64,000 bases of DNA. Source: Pelagibius sp964472095 (GTDB lineage: Bacteria; Pseudomonadota; Alphaproteobacteria; Kiloniellales; Kiloniellaceae). Where the stretch lies: positions 62,001 to 126,000 of the forward strand of contig CAYYIV010000004.1 of NCBI GenBank assembly GCA_964472095.1. The letters run 5' to 3'. Positions within the stretch are counted from its first letter, which is position 1, and each line of letters starts with the position of its first letter. The notes beneath the pieces are model-generated. The model was not told where the DNA came from. It made no database searches and worked only from the letters and a program-made list of their open reading frames with translations. Positions 41,103-49,474 of the stretch are shown one piece after another. The position numbers and the translations under genes are program-made.

Positions 41103-42164
41103 ATGAAACTCTCAGACATCTCGACGCCCGCCGTGCTCGTGGACCTGGACGTGGCCCGGCGGAACGTCGAAAGCTTCCAGGCCTATGTGACCAGCCACGG
41201 TCTGAATGGCCGCCCGCACATCAAGACGCACAAGCTGCCGCGCCTGGCCGAGCTGCAGCTCGACGCCGGAGCGGTCGGCATCACCTGCCAGAAGGTGTCG
41301 GAAGCCGAAACCATGGTGGCCGGCAGCGACAGGATCCGCGACGTGCTGATCACCTACAACATCCTGGGATCGGAGAAGCTGGCGCGCCTCAAGGGCCTGG
41401 CGGAGAGGATCGACCTCGGCGTGGTGGCCGACAACGCCGTCACCGTCGACGGTCTCTCCGGGGCTTTCGCGGCGGCAGCAAAGCCGCTGAGGGTTCTCGT
41501 CGAATGCAACACCGGCGCCAACCGCTGCGGCGTCGCAACGCCGGCGGCGGCGCTCGAGCTCGCGCAGCGGATCGACCGCGCGGCGGGTCTCGTTTTCGGC
41601 GGGCTGATGACCTATCCGCCGGTCGGCGCCGCTGTGCGCGTACAGGCCTTCATGACAGAAGCCGAGGCCTTGATCGAAGCGGAAAGCCTGGAGGTCGCCA
41701 CCATCTCGTCAGGCGGCACGCCGGACATGTGGAAGGCGCACGAGGCGCCGGTGGTCACCGAGTACCGCGCCGGCACCTACATCTACAACGACCGCTCCCT
41801 GGTCGCCCGCGGTGTCTGCAGCTGGAGCGACTGCGCGCTCGCGGTCCATGCGACGGTCGTCTCCGTCCCCGCCGAAAACCGGGCCATCATCGATGCGGGC
41901 AGCAAGATCCTGACCTCCGACCTGCTGGGCTTGAGCGGCTATGGCCACGTCATCGGCCGCGACGACGTTTCCGTCGACCAGCTCTCCGAGGAGCACGGCC
42001 GCGTCGTGTCGCAGGGAGCGATCGGCCTCAAGGTCGGCGACAGGGTGGCGATCGTGCCGAACCACGCCTGCGTGGTCTCCAACATGGTCGACGCCGTCTA
42101 CGTCAGGTCTGGTGACGACGCCTACGAGGCCTGGCCGGTCGAGGCCCGGGGCAAGATCAACTGA
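41103..42164 (+). CDS. PLP enzyme of the D-threonine aldolase / D-serine dehydratase family
   Basis: Fold-type III (alanine racemase-like) enzyme of about 353 residues from the ATG at 41103. The N-terminal STPAVLVDLDVARRNVE and the PLP-lysine motif RPHIKTHKLPRL are hallmarks. SGGTPDM binds phosphate. The C-terminal PNHACVVSNMVD holds the His and Cys zinc ligands of eukaryotic-type D-serine dehydratase and D-threonine aldolase. The adjacent RidA favours a dehydratase producing an enamine, or an aldolase acting on D-3-hydroxy amino acids. Divergent from the ABC importer. The exact substrate cannot be read from sequence. Confidence 0.85.
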   Translation: MKLSDISTPAVLVDLDVARRNVESFQAYVTSHGLNGRPHIKTHKLPRLAELQLDAGAVGITCQKVSEAETMVAGSDRIRDVLITYNILGSEKLARLKGLAERIDLGVVADNAVTVDGLSGAFAAAAKPLRVLVECNTGANRCGVATPAAALELAQRIDRAAGLVFGGLMTYPPVGAAVRVQAFMTEAEALIEAESLEVATISSGGTPDMWKAHEAPVVTEYRAGTYIYNDRSLVARGVCSWSDCALAVHATVVSVPAENRAIIDAGSKILTSDLLGLSGYGHVIGRDDVSVDQLSEEHGRVVSQGAIGLKVGDRVAIVPNHACVVSNMVDAVYVRSGDDAYEAWPVEARGKIN

Positions 42165-42171
42165 AACCACC

Positions 42172-43056
42172 TCAGTCGCCGATCGGCTGCGGGCCCGTGC
42201 GGCCGTGCACCACGGCCAGGGAGGCGCGAATGCGCCGCAGCTTTTCAAGGGCAATGTCGGAGTTTTTCCGGGCCACCGCAGCGGCCAGGACATCGACGAT
42301 CACGAGGTAGACGAGACGCGACGCCGTCGGCTTGTAGATATCCGGATCCTCGGGGATTTTCAGCGTCAGGGCGATGTCCGAAGCCTCGGCGAGCGCGCTG
42401 CCGGGGCGGGTCAAGCAGATTGCCGTCGCCCCGTACTGGCGGGCGATCCTGGCACTCTCCACCAGTTCCTTCAGGTCGCCGCTGGAGGAGATGCAGAACA
42501 GCACGTCTCCCTGCGACAGCGTGGCCGCCTGCATGCGCAGCTGGTAGCTGTCGTGCACGGCGACGGCGGGAATGCCCAGCCGGAAGAACCGGTTGGCGGC
42601 ATCGAAGGCGACCGTGGCCGAGCCGCCGCCGACGCCGCAGAAGATGATCCGCCGGGCCCCGGCGACCGCATCGGTCGTCAAGGCCAGGGTGGCGTCATCC
42701 AGCTGTGCCCGTGCAACATTGGCCGTGGTGTAGAAGACACTGAGGATCTGATCGATGCCCCGGCTGTCGCCTTGCGGTTCCCTGTTGATGGCATCGAGAT
42801 ACTGCAGGCTGACGGCTACGTTCTGCGCCAGGCGAAGCTTGAAGTCCCGAAAGCCGGCGCAGCCGAGCGTGCGGCAGAAGCGGATGACCGTCGGCTCGCT
42901 GACCTCGCAGATCCCGGCAATCTCCGAAACGGTCAGTTGCGTGGCCGCTTCGAGATTCTCGAGGACATACGAAGCTACCCGCTGCTCCCGCGCGTTGAAC
43001 TTCCCGTCGAGCTCGCGCAGGCGCGATATCAGGTCAAATGCCATCAGCTTGGACAT
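42172..43056 (-). CDS. RpiR-family transcription regulator
   Basis: 294 residues: an N-terminal HTH_6 domain (about 5-80; LTVSEIAGICEVSEPTVIRF, then CRTLGCAGFRDFKLRLA) and a SIS sugar-phosphate-binding domain (about 115-250; RRIIFCGVGGGSATVAFDAA, then CISSSGDLKELVESARIARQ). Divergent from the TRAP transporter operon. Two palindromes in the shared intergenic region match operators of this family, so it probably represses the TRAP genes. The SIS domain suggests a phosphorylated effector. Its stop is convergent with the PLP enzyme gene, with 7 bp between. Confidence 0.9.
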   Translation of the reverse strand: MSKLMAFDLISRLRELDGKFNAREQRVASYVLENLEAATQLTVSEIAGICEVSEPTVIRFCRTLGCAGFRDFKLRLAQNVAVSLQYLDAINREPQGDSRGIDQILSVFYTTANVARAQLDDATLALTTDAVAGARRIIFCGVGGGSATVAFDAANRFFRLGIPAVAVHDSYQLRMQAATLSQGDVLFCISSSGDLKELVESARIARQYGATAICLTRPGSALAEASDIALTLKIPEDPDIYKPTASRLVYLVIVDVLAAAVARKNSDIALEKLRRIRASLAVVHGRTGPQPIGD

Positions 43057-43221
43057 GCCGTTTCCTCTCAGCGCCGCCGCAGCGCGGACGGCTTCCTCTC
43101 CCGCATCGTCCCCTTCCTCATAGCAGCGGACACAAGGCCAGCCAAACCGCAGGCGGAGTGGGAGCCGGGCCCGGCCCCTCGCCCTGCCGGCGCCGCCCCG
43201 GTGGATACGTCCGCATCGTTA

Positions 43222-43236
43222 TGTAAGTTTACTACA
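43222..43236. promoter_or_regulatory. RpiR-type operator 1
   Basis: TGTAAGTTTACTACA, an imperfect palindrome with TGTA and TACA ends, 15 bp. Resembles the TGTARTTWAAYTACA-type sites of RpiR-family regulators such as HexR. It lies 166 bp upstream of the rpiR-like start and 82 bp (centre to centre) from operator 2. Confidence 0.6.
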
Positions 43237-43289
43237 TATCTTACCGAAAACGAGCCATAACATCGAAAATCCTACTAGACAAACGCGAG

Positions 43290-43320
43290 TTGATACGAAA
43301 ATATGTAGTTTAACTACAAA
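43290..43320 (+). promoter_or_regulatory. TRAP operon promoter with RpiR-type operator 2
   Basis: TGTAGTTTAACTACA (43304-43318) is a perfect 15-bp palindrome around a central T, and is the strongest operator-like site in the window. A possible -35 TTGATA (43290-43295) and -10 TACAAA (43315-43320) flank or overlap it, so binding would block RNA polymerase. The GTG of the TRAP small subunit is at 43352. Confidence 0.6.
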
Positions 43321-43351
43321 TTAGGAAGAAGCCGAAAACAGGGGGATCAGG

Positions 43352-43858
43352 GTGGGTGCTATTGCCGCACGGCTCAGCGATCTGTTGAATGCGCTGGTCG
43401 AACGCCTGGTCGCGGTCATCATGCTGGCGCTGGTGGTCGACGTGTGGATCGGAGTCGCCGACCGCTACCTGCTTCATATTCAGCTGCCCTGGCCCGAGGT
43501 TCTGGCCAGATACCTGATGATCTGGGCGGTGCTGCTGGCGATTTCCTGTGGCATAGCCCGTCGCGAGCATATCGGCCTCTCCCTGCTGCTCGACCGCCTG
43601 CCGGCCGGGCTGCGCCGGTTTTTCCTGATGGCCATGGACGTCGCCGCCCTGGCCCTCTTCGCCTACGTCTTCTGGTTCGGCATCGGTTTCGCGCTGGAAG
43701 GGGCCAAGCGCCAGGCGCTGATCTTCGGCCTGTCGCTGGCACCGGCCTATGCAGCCATTCCGGCCTCGGCAGGTCTTGCGGTCCTTCAGCTGTTCCTGGT
43801 GCTGTGCCGTGATCTCGGCGGACAGAAGCTGATCGGCCAGGCGGAGGAAGCCGTCTGA
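43352..43858 (+). CDS. TRAP transporter small permease (DctQ type)
   Basis: 168 residues from a GTG with GGGGG upstream. Four membrane helices; VERLVAVIMLALVVDVWIGV, then LPWPEVLARYLMIWAVLLAI and SCGIARREHIGLSLLL contain the DctQ signature (E-xx-R with a downstream R-x-H). Overlaps the large permease start by one base (TGATG). Forms with DctM a sodium-driven secondary importer in the inner membrane. Confidence 0.9.
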   Translation: MGAIAARLSDLLNALVERLVAVIMLALVVDVWIGVADRYLLHIQLPWPEVLARYLMIWAVLLAISCGIARREHIGLSLLLDRLPAGLRRFFLMAMDVAALALFAYVFWFGIGFALEGAKRQALIFGLSLAPAYAAIPASAGLAVLQLFLVLCRDLGGQKLIGQAEEAV

Positions 43859-45141
43859 TGCTGGTCTTTCTGCTGCTCGCCGCCCTGATCCTGCTCGGCA
43901 TGCCGATCGGCTTCGCGCTCGGTGCCGCGGGGGTCGCCGGCCTCTTCGATATGGGCGGCGGACGCTTCCTGCCCGTCGGCCCGAGCAAGATCTTCAATGG
44001 GCTCGACATCTTCCCCTTCCTGGCAATGCCGTTCTTCATTCTCGCCGGCGAGATCATGAACCACATCGGCATCACCCTGCGGCTGGTCAACCTGGCCAAT
44101 GTCCTGGTCGGCCGCTTCCGCGGTGGTCTCGCCCACACCAATATGCTTGCCTCGGTGTTCTTTGCCGGCCTGACCGGCGCGGCGACGGCCGATGCGGCGG
44201 CCTTTGGCAAGACGCTGGTCCCGTCCATGGTGAGCCAGGGATACCGGCGCGACTATGCCTGCGCCGTCACCGCGGCCGGCTCCATCATCGGGCCGACGAT
44301 CCCGCCTTCCGGCCTGATGGTGGTCTACGGATCGCTGATGGGCGTGTCCATCGGCGGCCTCTTCGCGGCGGGCATCCTTCCCGGCCTGCTGATCTGCCTC
44401 ATCTGCATGGGGGTGATCGCCCTCGGCGCCAAGCGCAACAATCTCCCGCTCGCCGCCGAAGGGGCCGGAGCCGGCGAGATTTGGAAAACCTTCAAGTCGT
44501 CGTTCCTGGCCCTGATGATGCCCTTCATCATCCTGGGCGGCATCCTCGGTGGCGTGGTCACCCCGACCGAGGCGGCATCCATCGCCGTCGGCTACGCACT
44601 CTTTCTCGGCGTCTTCGTCTACCGCTCGCTGACCTTCGCCGACTTCTTCGCCATGCTGGTGCGCACCGCCCGCACCACCGGCGTCATTTTCGTCATCATC
44701 GCCTTTGCCGCGCTTCTCGGCTGGTGGCTGAGCTTCAACCGGGTGCCGCAGGAAATCGCCGACACCGTCGTCTCGCTGGCGCAGAACCGCTGGATGATCC
44801 TGCTGATGATCATCGCCGTGCTGCTTGTCATCGGCATGATCATGGACATCACCGCGATCCTGATCATCCTCGCCCCGGTTCTGGTGCCGCTCACCGAGCA
44901 GATCGGCATGCAGCCGATACACGCCGGCATCATCTTCGTCCTCGCGCTCAATATCTCGCTGATGACCCCGCCGGTCGGTGCCTGCCTCTTCGTGCTCTCG
45001 TCGGTCACCGGGGAAAAGCTGGAACGCATCGCTGCCAAGCTCTGGCCGTTCCTGTTGGCCGAGATCCTGGTTCTTTTCGTCTTCGCATTCTGGGAGTCCC
45101 TGGCACTTGCCGTGCCCAGGGCTCTCGGATTTATCCAGTAA
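43858..45141 (+). CDS. TRAP transporter large permease (DctM type)
   Basis: 427 residues, 11-12 membrane segments. FLLLAALILLGMPIGFALGA at the N-terminus; PFFILAGEIMNHIGIT; the conserved ASVFFAGLTGAATADAAAFG and AAGSIIGPTIPPSGLMVVYG; TPTEAASIAVGYALFLG; and the C-terminal NISLMTPPVGACLFVLSSVT. The order is that of the DctM family. The binding-protein gene follows 41 bp downstream. Confidence 0.95.
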   Translation: MLVFLLLAALILLGMPIGFALGAAGVAGLFDMGGGRFLPVGPSKIFNGLDIFPFLAMPFFILAGEIMNHIGITLRLVNLANVLVGRFRGGLAHTNMLASVFFAGLTGAATADAAAFGKTLVPSMVSQGYRRDYACAVTAAGSIIGPTIPPSGLMVVYGSLMGVSIGGLFAAGILPGLLICLICMGVIALGAKRNNLPLAAEGAGAGEIWKTFKSSFLALMMPFIILGGILGGVVTPTEAASIAVGYALFLGVFVYRSLTFADFFAMLVRTARTTGVIFVIIAFAALLGWWLSFNRVPQEIADTVVSLAQNRWMILLMIIAVLLVIGMIMDITAILIILAPVLVPLTEQIGMQPIHAGIIFVLALNISLMTPPVGACLFVLSSVTGEKLERIAAKLWPFLLAEILVLFVFAFWESLALAVPRALGFIQ

Positions 45142-45182
45142 GGGGCTAACCCGCAACCAAGCAGAACAGAGAGGAACAGACG

Positions 45183-46232
45183 TTGAAGAAGCAATCCCTG
45201 ACCGCAGCGGCGGCAGCCGCAGTGCTGGTACTCGCCGCGTCATCCGCCTCGGCCGACACGAAGATCCTGAAGTTCGGCCACGACAACAAGGTCGATCCCT
45301 TCGAGAACCCGGCGCACGCCTGCACCGCCGTCTTCGCCAACATCGTCCAGGCGGACACGAACGGAGCGATCGAGGTGGAGGTCTATCCCTCCAATCAGCT
45401 CGGCACCGCCGCCGAGCACGTGCAGATGGTGCGCGACAACGTCATCCAGGCGACGCTGACCTCCACCGGTGCCATCGCCTCCTACTATCCGCGCATCGAC
45501 GTCCTGAACCTGCCCTTCGCCTTCGACAACAACGCCGCCACCTATGACGTCTTCGACGGCCCCTTCGGCACGGCGCTGGCGCAGGACATTGAGGCGGAGC
45601 TGGGAGACGTCATAGTGCTCGGCTTTCCCGACACCGGCGGCTTCTTCGCGGTGACCAACTCCAAGCGCGAGATCGCCAAGGTCGAGGACTTCGCGGGTAT
45701 CCGCGTGCGGACCATGACGCTGCCCTCGCACCAGAAGATCATGCAGTCGCTCGGTGCGGAAGCCTATCCACTGGCCTGGGGCGAGGTCTACTCGGGCCTG
45801 CAGACGGGCGTCATCGACGGCCAGATGAACCCCGTGCCGATCATCTCCTTCGCCAAGTTCTCCGAGGTGCAGAAGTACCTGACGCTGACCAACCACCTCT
45901 TCTCGCCCTACACCTTCATGATCTCGAAGAGCTTCTGGGACGATCTGACCGAGGCCGAGCAGGGCACCCTGCGCTACGCCGCACAGTCCTGCGTGGCGGC
46001 CAGCCGGGGCCTGTCCCGCATCATCGAAGCCTCCGACCGCGGCCTGGGCGGGCTGAAGGACAGCATGACGATCACCGCCTTGTCGGCGGCCGAGCGGGAG
46101 AAGATGAAAGCAGCCGCCCAGCCCGCCTTCGAAGGGCTGATCCAGGAAGGTGGCGATGCCAGGACGGCGGAGCTTCTCGGCCTCTTCAAGACCGAAGTGC
46201 AGAAGGCCAACAGCGCCTCCTACATCGAGTAA
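45183..46232 (+). CDS. TRAP transporter substrate-binding protein (DctP type)
   Basis: 349 residues from a TTG at 45183 preceded by AGAGAGGAA; no ATG lies close in frame, and the signal peptide begins right at this codon (MKKQSLTAAAAAAVLVLAAS, cleavage near ASA). LKFGHDNKVDPFENPAHACT is the opening strand. YPSNQLGTAAEHVQMVRDNV, then FAGIRVRTMTLPSHQKIMQS carries the conserved Arg that binds a carboxylate. WGEVYSGLQTGVIDGQMNPV is typical. The ligand is thus probably an organic acid. Followed by an intrinsic terminator. Confidence 0.93.
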   Translation: MKKQSLTAAAAAAVLVLAASSASADTKILKFGHDNKVDPFENPAHACTAVFANIVQADTNGAIEVEVYPSNQLGTAAEHVQMVRDNVIQATLTSTGAIASYYPRIDVLNLPFAFDNNAATYDVFDGPFGTALAQDIEAELGDVIVLGFPDTGGFFAVTNSKREIAKVEDFAGIRVRTMTLPSHQKIMQSLGAEAYPLAWGEVYSGLQTGVIDGQMNPVPIISFAKFSEVQKYLTLTNHLFSPYTFMISKSFWDDLTEAEQGTLRYAAQSCVAASRGLSRIIEASDRGLGGLKDSMTITALSAAEREKMKAAAQPAFEGLIQEGGDARTAELLGLFKTEVQKANSASYIE

Positions 46233-46268
46233 CCCTGCCGCCGGCCGGAACCTCCCAGCCGGAGACTT

Positions 46269-46296
46269 GGACGCCCGCAAGGGCGTCCACTTTTTT
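46269..46296 (+). terminator. Intrinsic terminator after the TRAP operon
   Basis: GGACGCCC (46269-46276), loop GCAA, GGGCGTCC (46281-46288), then AC and TTTTTT (46291-46296). Perfect 8-bp GC-rich stem with a GNRA-type tetraloop. It separates the TRAP genes from the mlrC-like gene 37 bp on, so the latter has its own promoter or depends on read-through. Confidence 0.9.
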
Positions 46297-46332
46297 CGCT
46301 TACATGAAAGACCTTCATAAGAAAGATCTGGC

Positions 46333-47790
46333 ATGCGCGTTTTCTGCGCTTCGATCGCGACCGAGACCAACACCTTCGCGCCCCTGCGCACCGACTTCAC
46401 CGAGTTTCAGCAGAGTTTCTATGCGCCGCCCGGCCGGCATCCGGAGACGCCGACCCTGTGCAGCGCGGTCTTTCCGGCCCTGCGCCGGCGCGCGCGGCGC
46501 GGCGAGATCGAGCTGATCGAGGGTACCGCGACCTGGGCGGAGCCGGGCGGCCTGGTGAACGCCTGGACCTGGGCGCGGCTGCGCGACGAGGTGCTGCAGC
46601 AGTTACGGGACGCTCTGCCGGTGGACGCCGTGGTCCTCGGCCTGCACGGCGCGATGGTGGCCGACGGCTGCGACGACTGCGAAGGCGAGCTGCTGGAGGC
46701 GGTGCGCGGGATCGCCGGACCCAAGGCGAAGATCGGCGCCTCCTTCGACCCGCACAGCCACCTCACCGCCAGGCGAGTCGCCAACCTCGACGTCCTGACG
46801 GCATTCAAGGAGTTCCCGCATACCGACTTCGTCGAGGCCGGCGAGGCCTGCGCCGCCCTGACGCTGCGCGCGGCGGCCGGCGAGATCAGTCCGGAGCTGT
46901 CGGTCTTCGACATCCGCATGATCGACGTCCTGCCGACGAACCTCGACCCCATGCGCGGCTTCATCGACCGCATCCGCGCGATGGAAGGCCGAGACGGCGT
47001 TCTCTCGATCTCGCTGATCCACGGCTTCATGGCCGCGGACATCGCCGATCTCGGCGCCAAGCTGGTGGTCGTCACGGACGGCAGGCGGACCGAGGGCGAC
47101 GCGCTCGCCCGCGAACTCGGCATGGAGGTGTTCTCCTTTCGCGGCCGGGCCTGCCCGGCCTTTCTCACCCCGGAAGAGGCGCTGCGCCGGGCCGCCGAGA
47201 TGGCGGAAGGCCCGGTGGTCATCGCTGATGTCTGGGACAACCCCGGCGGCGGCGTGCCCGGCGATTCGACGATCCTGACGCGCCTCGCCCTCGACCGGGG
47301 GCTCGAAGGCGTCGCGGTGGGGTCGATCTGGGATCCCATGGCCGTCAGGCTGTGCCATGCGGCCGGCAAGGGCGCGCGGCTGCCGCTGCGCTTCGGCGGC
47401 AAGACCTCGGCGGTCGCCGGCGATCCGATCGACGCCGAGGTCGAGATTCTCGAAACGGTGCGCGATGCCGTGCAGAGCTTCGGCGACAGCGTCGTGCCGC
47501 TGGGCGATGCCGCCGCCATCCGCATCGCGGGTGTCGACGTGGTGCTCAACTCCAACCGGGCGCAGGCCTTCTCGCCGGACCTCTTCTCCAATCTCGGGAT
47601 CGACCCGCTGGCCAAGAAGATCCTGATCGTGAAGTCGACCAACCACTTTTTCGGCGCCTTCGCGCCGATCGCCGCCGCGGTGCTCTATGCCGCCGTAGAG
47701 GGCCCCTATCCGAGCAACCCGCGCACCAACGGCTACAGCAAGCTCACGCGGCCGATCTGGCCTCTCTGCACCAATCCCCACACCGAGTAG
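46333..47790 (+). CDS. MlrC-type M81 family metallohydrolase
   Basis: 485 residues. The N-terminal ASIATETNTFAPLRTDFTEF is the DUF1485/M81 opening. GASFDPHSHLT (about residue 138) holds the predicted metal Asp/His, and HGAMVADGCDDCEGELL and IADVWDNPGGGVPGDSTIL are conserved. The C-terminal domain contains KKILIVKSTNHFFGAFAPIA, typical of MlrC. MlrC of sphingomonads is a zinc peptidase that cleaves linearised microcystin fragments; most homologues have unknown substrates. The position after a TRAP operon suggests it hydrolyses an imported amide or peptide-like acid. Confidence 0.88.
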   Translation: MRVFCASIATETNTFAPLRTDFTEFQQSFYAPPGRHPETPTLCSAVFPALRRRARRGEIELIEGTATWAEPGGLVNAWTWARLRDEVLQQLRDALPVDAVVLGLHGAMVADGCDDCEGELLEAVRGIAGPKAKIGASFDPHSHLTARRVANLDVLTAFKEFPHTDFVEAGEACAALTLRAAAGEISPELSVFDIRMIDVLPTNLDPMRGFIDRIRAMEGRDGVLSISLIHGFMAADIADLGAKLVVVTDGRRTEGDALARELGMEVFSFRGRACPAFLTPEEALRRAAEMAEGPVVIADVWDNPGGGVPGDSTILTRLALDRGLEGVAVGSIWDPMAVRLCHAAGKGARLPLRFGGKTSAVAGDPIDAEVEILETVRDAVQSFGDSVVPLGDAAAIRIAGVDVVLNSNRAQAFSPDLFSNLGIDPLAKKILIVKSTNHFFGAFAPIAAAVLYAAVEGPYPSNPRTNGYSKLTRPIWPLCTNPHTE

Positions 47791-48080
47791 CGCCGGCGCG
47801 GCACTTTCGCGCCGCTGCTGCCTCCAGAGAGCCGGCCACCGCCGGCACTGCCGTGTGTAGTCGCACCAGCGCGCCGACATCTGGATCACCACGCCCGGCG
47901 CCATAGCGGACCATGTGATCGAGAACGACCCGGCGGTTTGAGCTGCATCGCAATTTAACTGTACACGATCAATAAAACCTACCTTTCAACAAGTACACGA
48001 ACGATCTCAGTAAGAATAATTTTTGACCGCTAAGAAAGATTCGCGTCTAATTCTTTCCTCGACGGGATGAGGAGGAGCGG

Positions 48081-49442
48081 ATGGTGGAACGTGTTGCGGT
48101 GATCGGGGCCGGCCCCTGCGGCCTGGCCGGCCTGCGGGCTTTTGCCGAGGCCAAGCGCCAGGGCGCGGCGATTCCCGAGGTCGTCTGCTTCGAGAAGCAG
48201 GCGGAGTGGGGCGGTCTGTGGAACTACTCGTGGCGAAGCGGCACCGACGCCAACGGCGAGCCGCTGCACAACTCCATGTACCGCTACCTCTGGTCCAACG
48301 GGCCGAAGGAATGCCTGGAGTTTGCCGACTATACTTTCGACGAGCACTTCGGCCAGGCGATCCCGTCCTTCCCACCGCGCGAAGTGCTGTTCGACTACAT
48401 CAAGGGCCGCGCGGCCGGCAGCGGCGTGCGCGATTGGGTGCGCTTCGAGACCGCGGTGCGCTGGGTGGCTTTCGATGAAGCGAGCGGCAGCTTCGCGATC
48501 ACCTCCGAGGATCTGAAGAGCGGCGCCACGACGACTGAACGCTTCGACCTCGTGGTGGTCGCCAACGGCCACTTCTCGGTGCCCAACATCCCCGACTTCG
48601 CCGGCATCGGCAGCTTCCCCGGGCGGATCATGCACGCCCACGACTTCCGCGACGCCCGCGAGTTTGCCGGCCGCGACATCGTCATCGTCGGCGGCAGCTA
48701 CTCGGCCGAGGACATCGCCCTGCAGTCCTGGAAATACGGCGCCAAGTCGGTCACCATCAGTTACCGCAGCAAGCCCATGGGATTCGACTGGCCGGAGGGC
48801 GTGCGCGAGGTGCCGCTGATCACCCGCATCGAAGGCCCGGCCGTCCACTTCAAGGACGGCAGCCAGGTGAAGGCAGACGCCATCGTGCTCTGCACCGGCT
48901 ACCGCCACAGCTTTCCCTTCCTCGCCCCGGAACTTGCGTTGCGCACCCACAACCGGCTCTATCCGCCGGGGCTCTACAAGGGCGTGGTCTGGGAGCAGAA
49001 CCCCAAGCTGCTCTACCTCGGCATGCAGGACCAGTTCTACACCTTCTCCATGTTCGACCTGCAGGCCTGGTACGCCCGCGACGTCATTCTCGGGCGCGTC
49101 GCCCTGCCGCGCGCCGGGGAGATGGCGGCGGACAGCGCCGCCTGGGTGGCGCGCGAGGAGGCCCTGTCCGACCCTTTGCAGATGATCGACTTCCAGGCCG
49201 ACTACATGCGCGACCTGCAGCCGCTGGTCGACTACCCCGGCTTCGACCTCGACCTCACCGTGGAGATGTTCAAGGCCTGGGAGCACGACAAGGAGCATTC
49301 CATCACCGGCTACCGCGACAAGTCCTTCACCTCGCCCTGCACCGGCACCGTGGCACCGCTGCACCACACGCCATGGGCCGAGGCGATGGACGACACCATG
49401 GCCTGCTTCATGGGGGCGCCGCCGCAGCGGGCGGCGGGGTGA
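48081..49442 (+). CDS. tmm: Trimethylamine monooxygenase (flavin-containing)
   Basis: Oxidises trimethylamine to its N-oxide using FAD, NADPH and O2. 453 residues, the size of bacterial Tmm. Strong start with AGGAGGAG upstream. FAD motif GAGPCGLAG (about 9-17); the Tmm-typical SMYRYLWSNGPKECLEFADY; FMO identity motif FPGRIMHAHDF; NADPH motif GGSYSAED; and LCTGYRH near 280. The long collinear match to my recollection of Roseobacter Tmm, plus the tdm gene 32 bp downstream, makes a general FMO or Baeyer-Villiger role unlikely. The 290-bp region upstream is AT-rich and carries two GTACACGA copies. Confidence 0.92.
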   Translation: MVERVAVIGAGPCGLAGLRAFAEAKRQGAAIPEVVCFEKQAEWGGLWNYSWRSGTDANGEPLHNSMYRYLWSNGPKECLEFADYTFDEHFGQAIPSFPPREVLFDYIKGRAAGSGVRDWVRFETAVRWVAFDEASGSFAITSEDLKSGATTTERFDLVVVANGHFSVPNIPDFAGIGSFPGRIMHAHDFRDAREFAGRDIVIVGGSYSAEDIALQSWKYGAKSVTISYRSKPMGFDWPEGVREVPLITRIEGPAVHFKDGSQVKADAIVLCTGYRHSFPFLAPELALRTHNRLYPPGLYKGVVWEQNPKLLYLGMQDQFYTFSMFDLQAWYARDVILGRVALPRAGEMAADSAAWVAREEALSDPLQMIDFQADYMRDLQPLVDYPGFDLDLTVEMFKAWEHDKEHSITGYRDKSFTSPCTGTVAPLHHTPWAEAMDDTMACFMGAPPQRAAG

Positions 49443-49474
49443 ATTTTTCCGGATGAGGAAAGGGGGCTGAGCCG

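Noticed and set aside
36644..42164. A beta-hydroxyaspartate cycle cluster (IclR regulator plus an aldolase of the same family as BhcC)
   Set aside because: The aminotransferase, dehydratase and iminosuccinate reductase of that cycle are absent, and an ABC importer and RidA are present instead.
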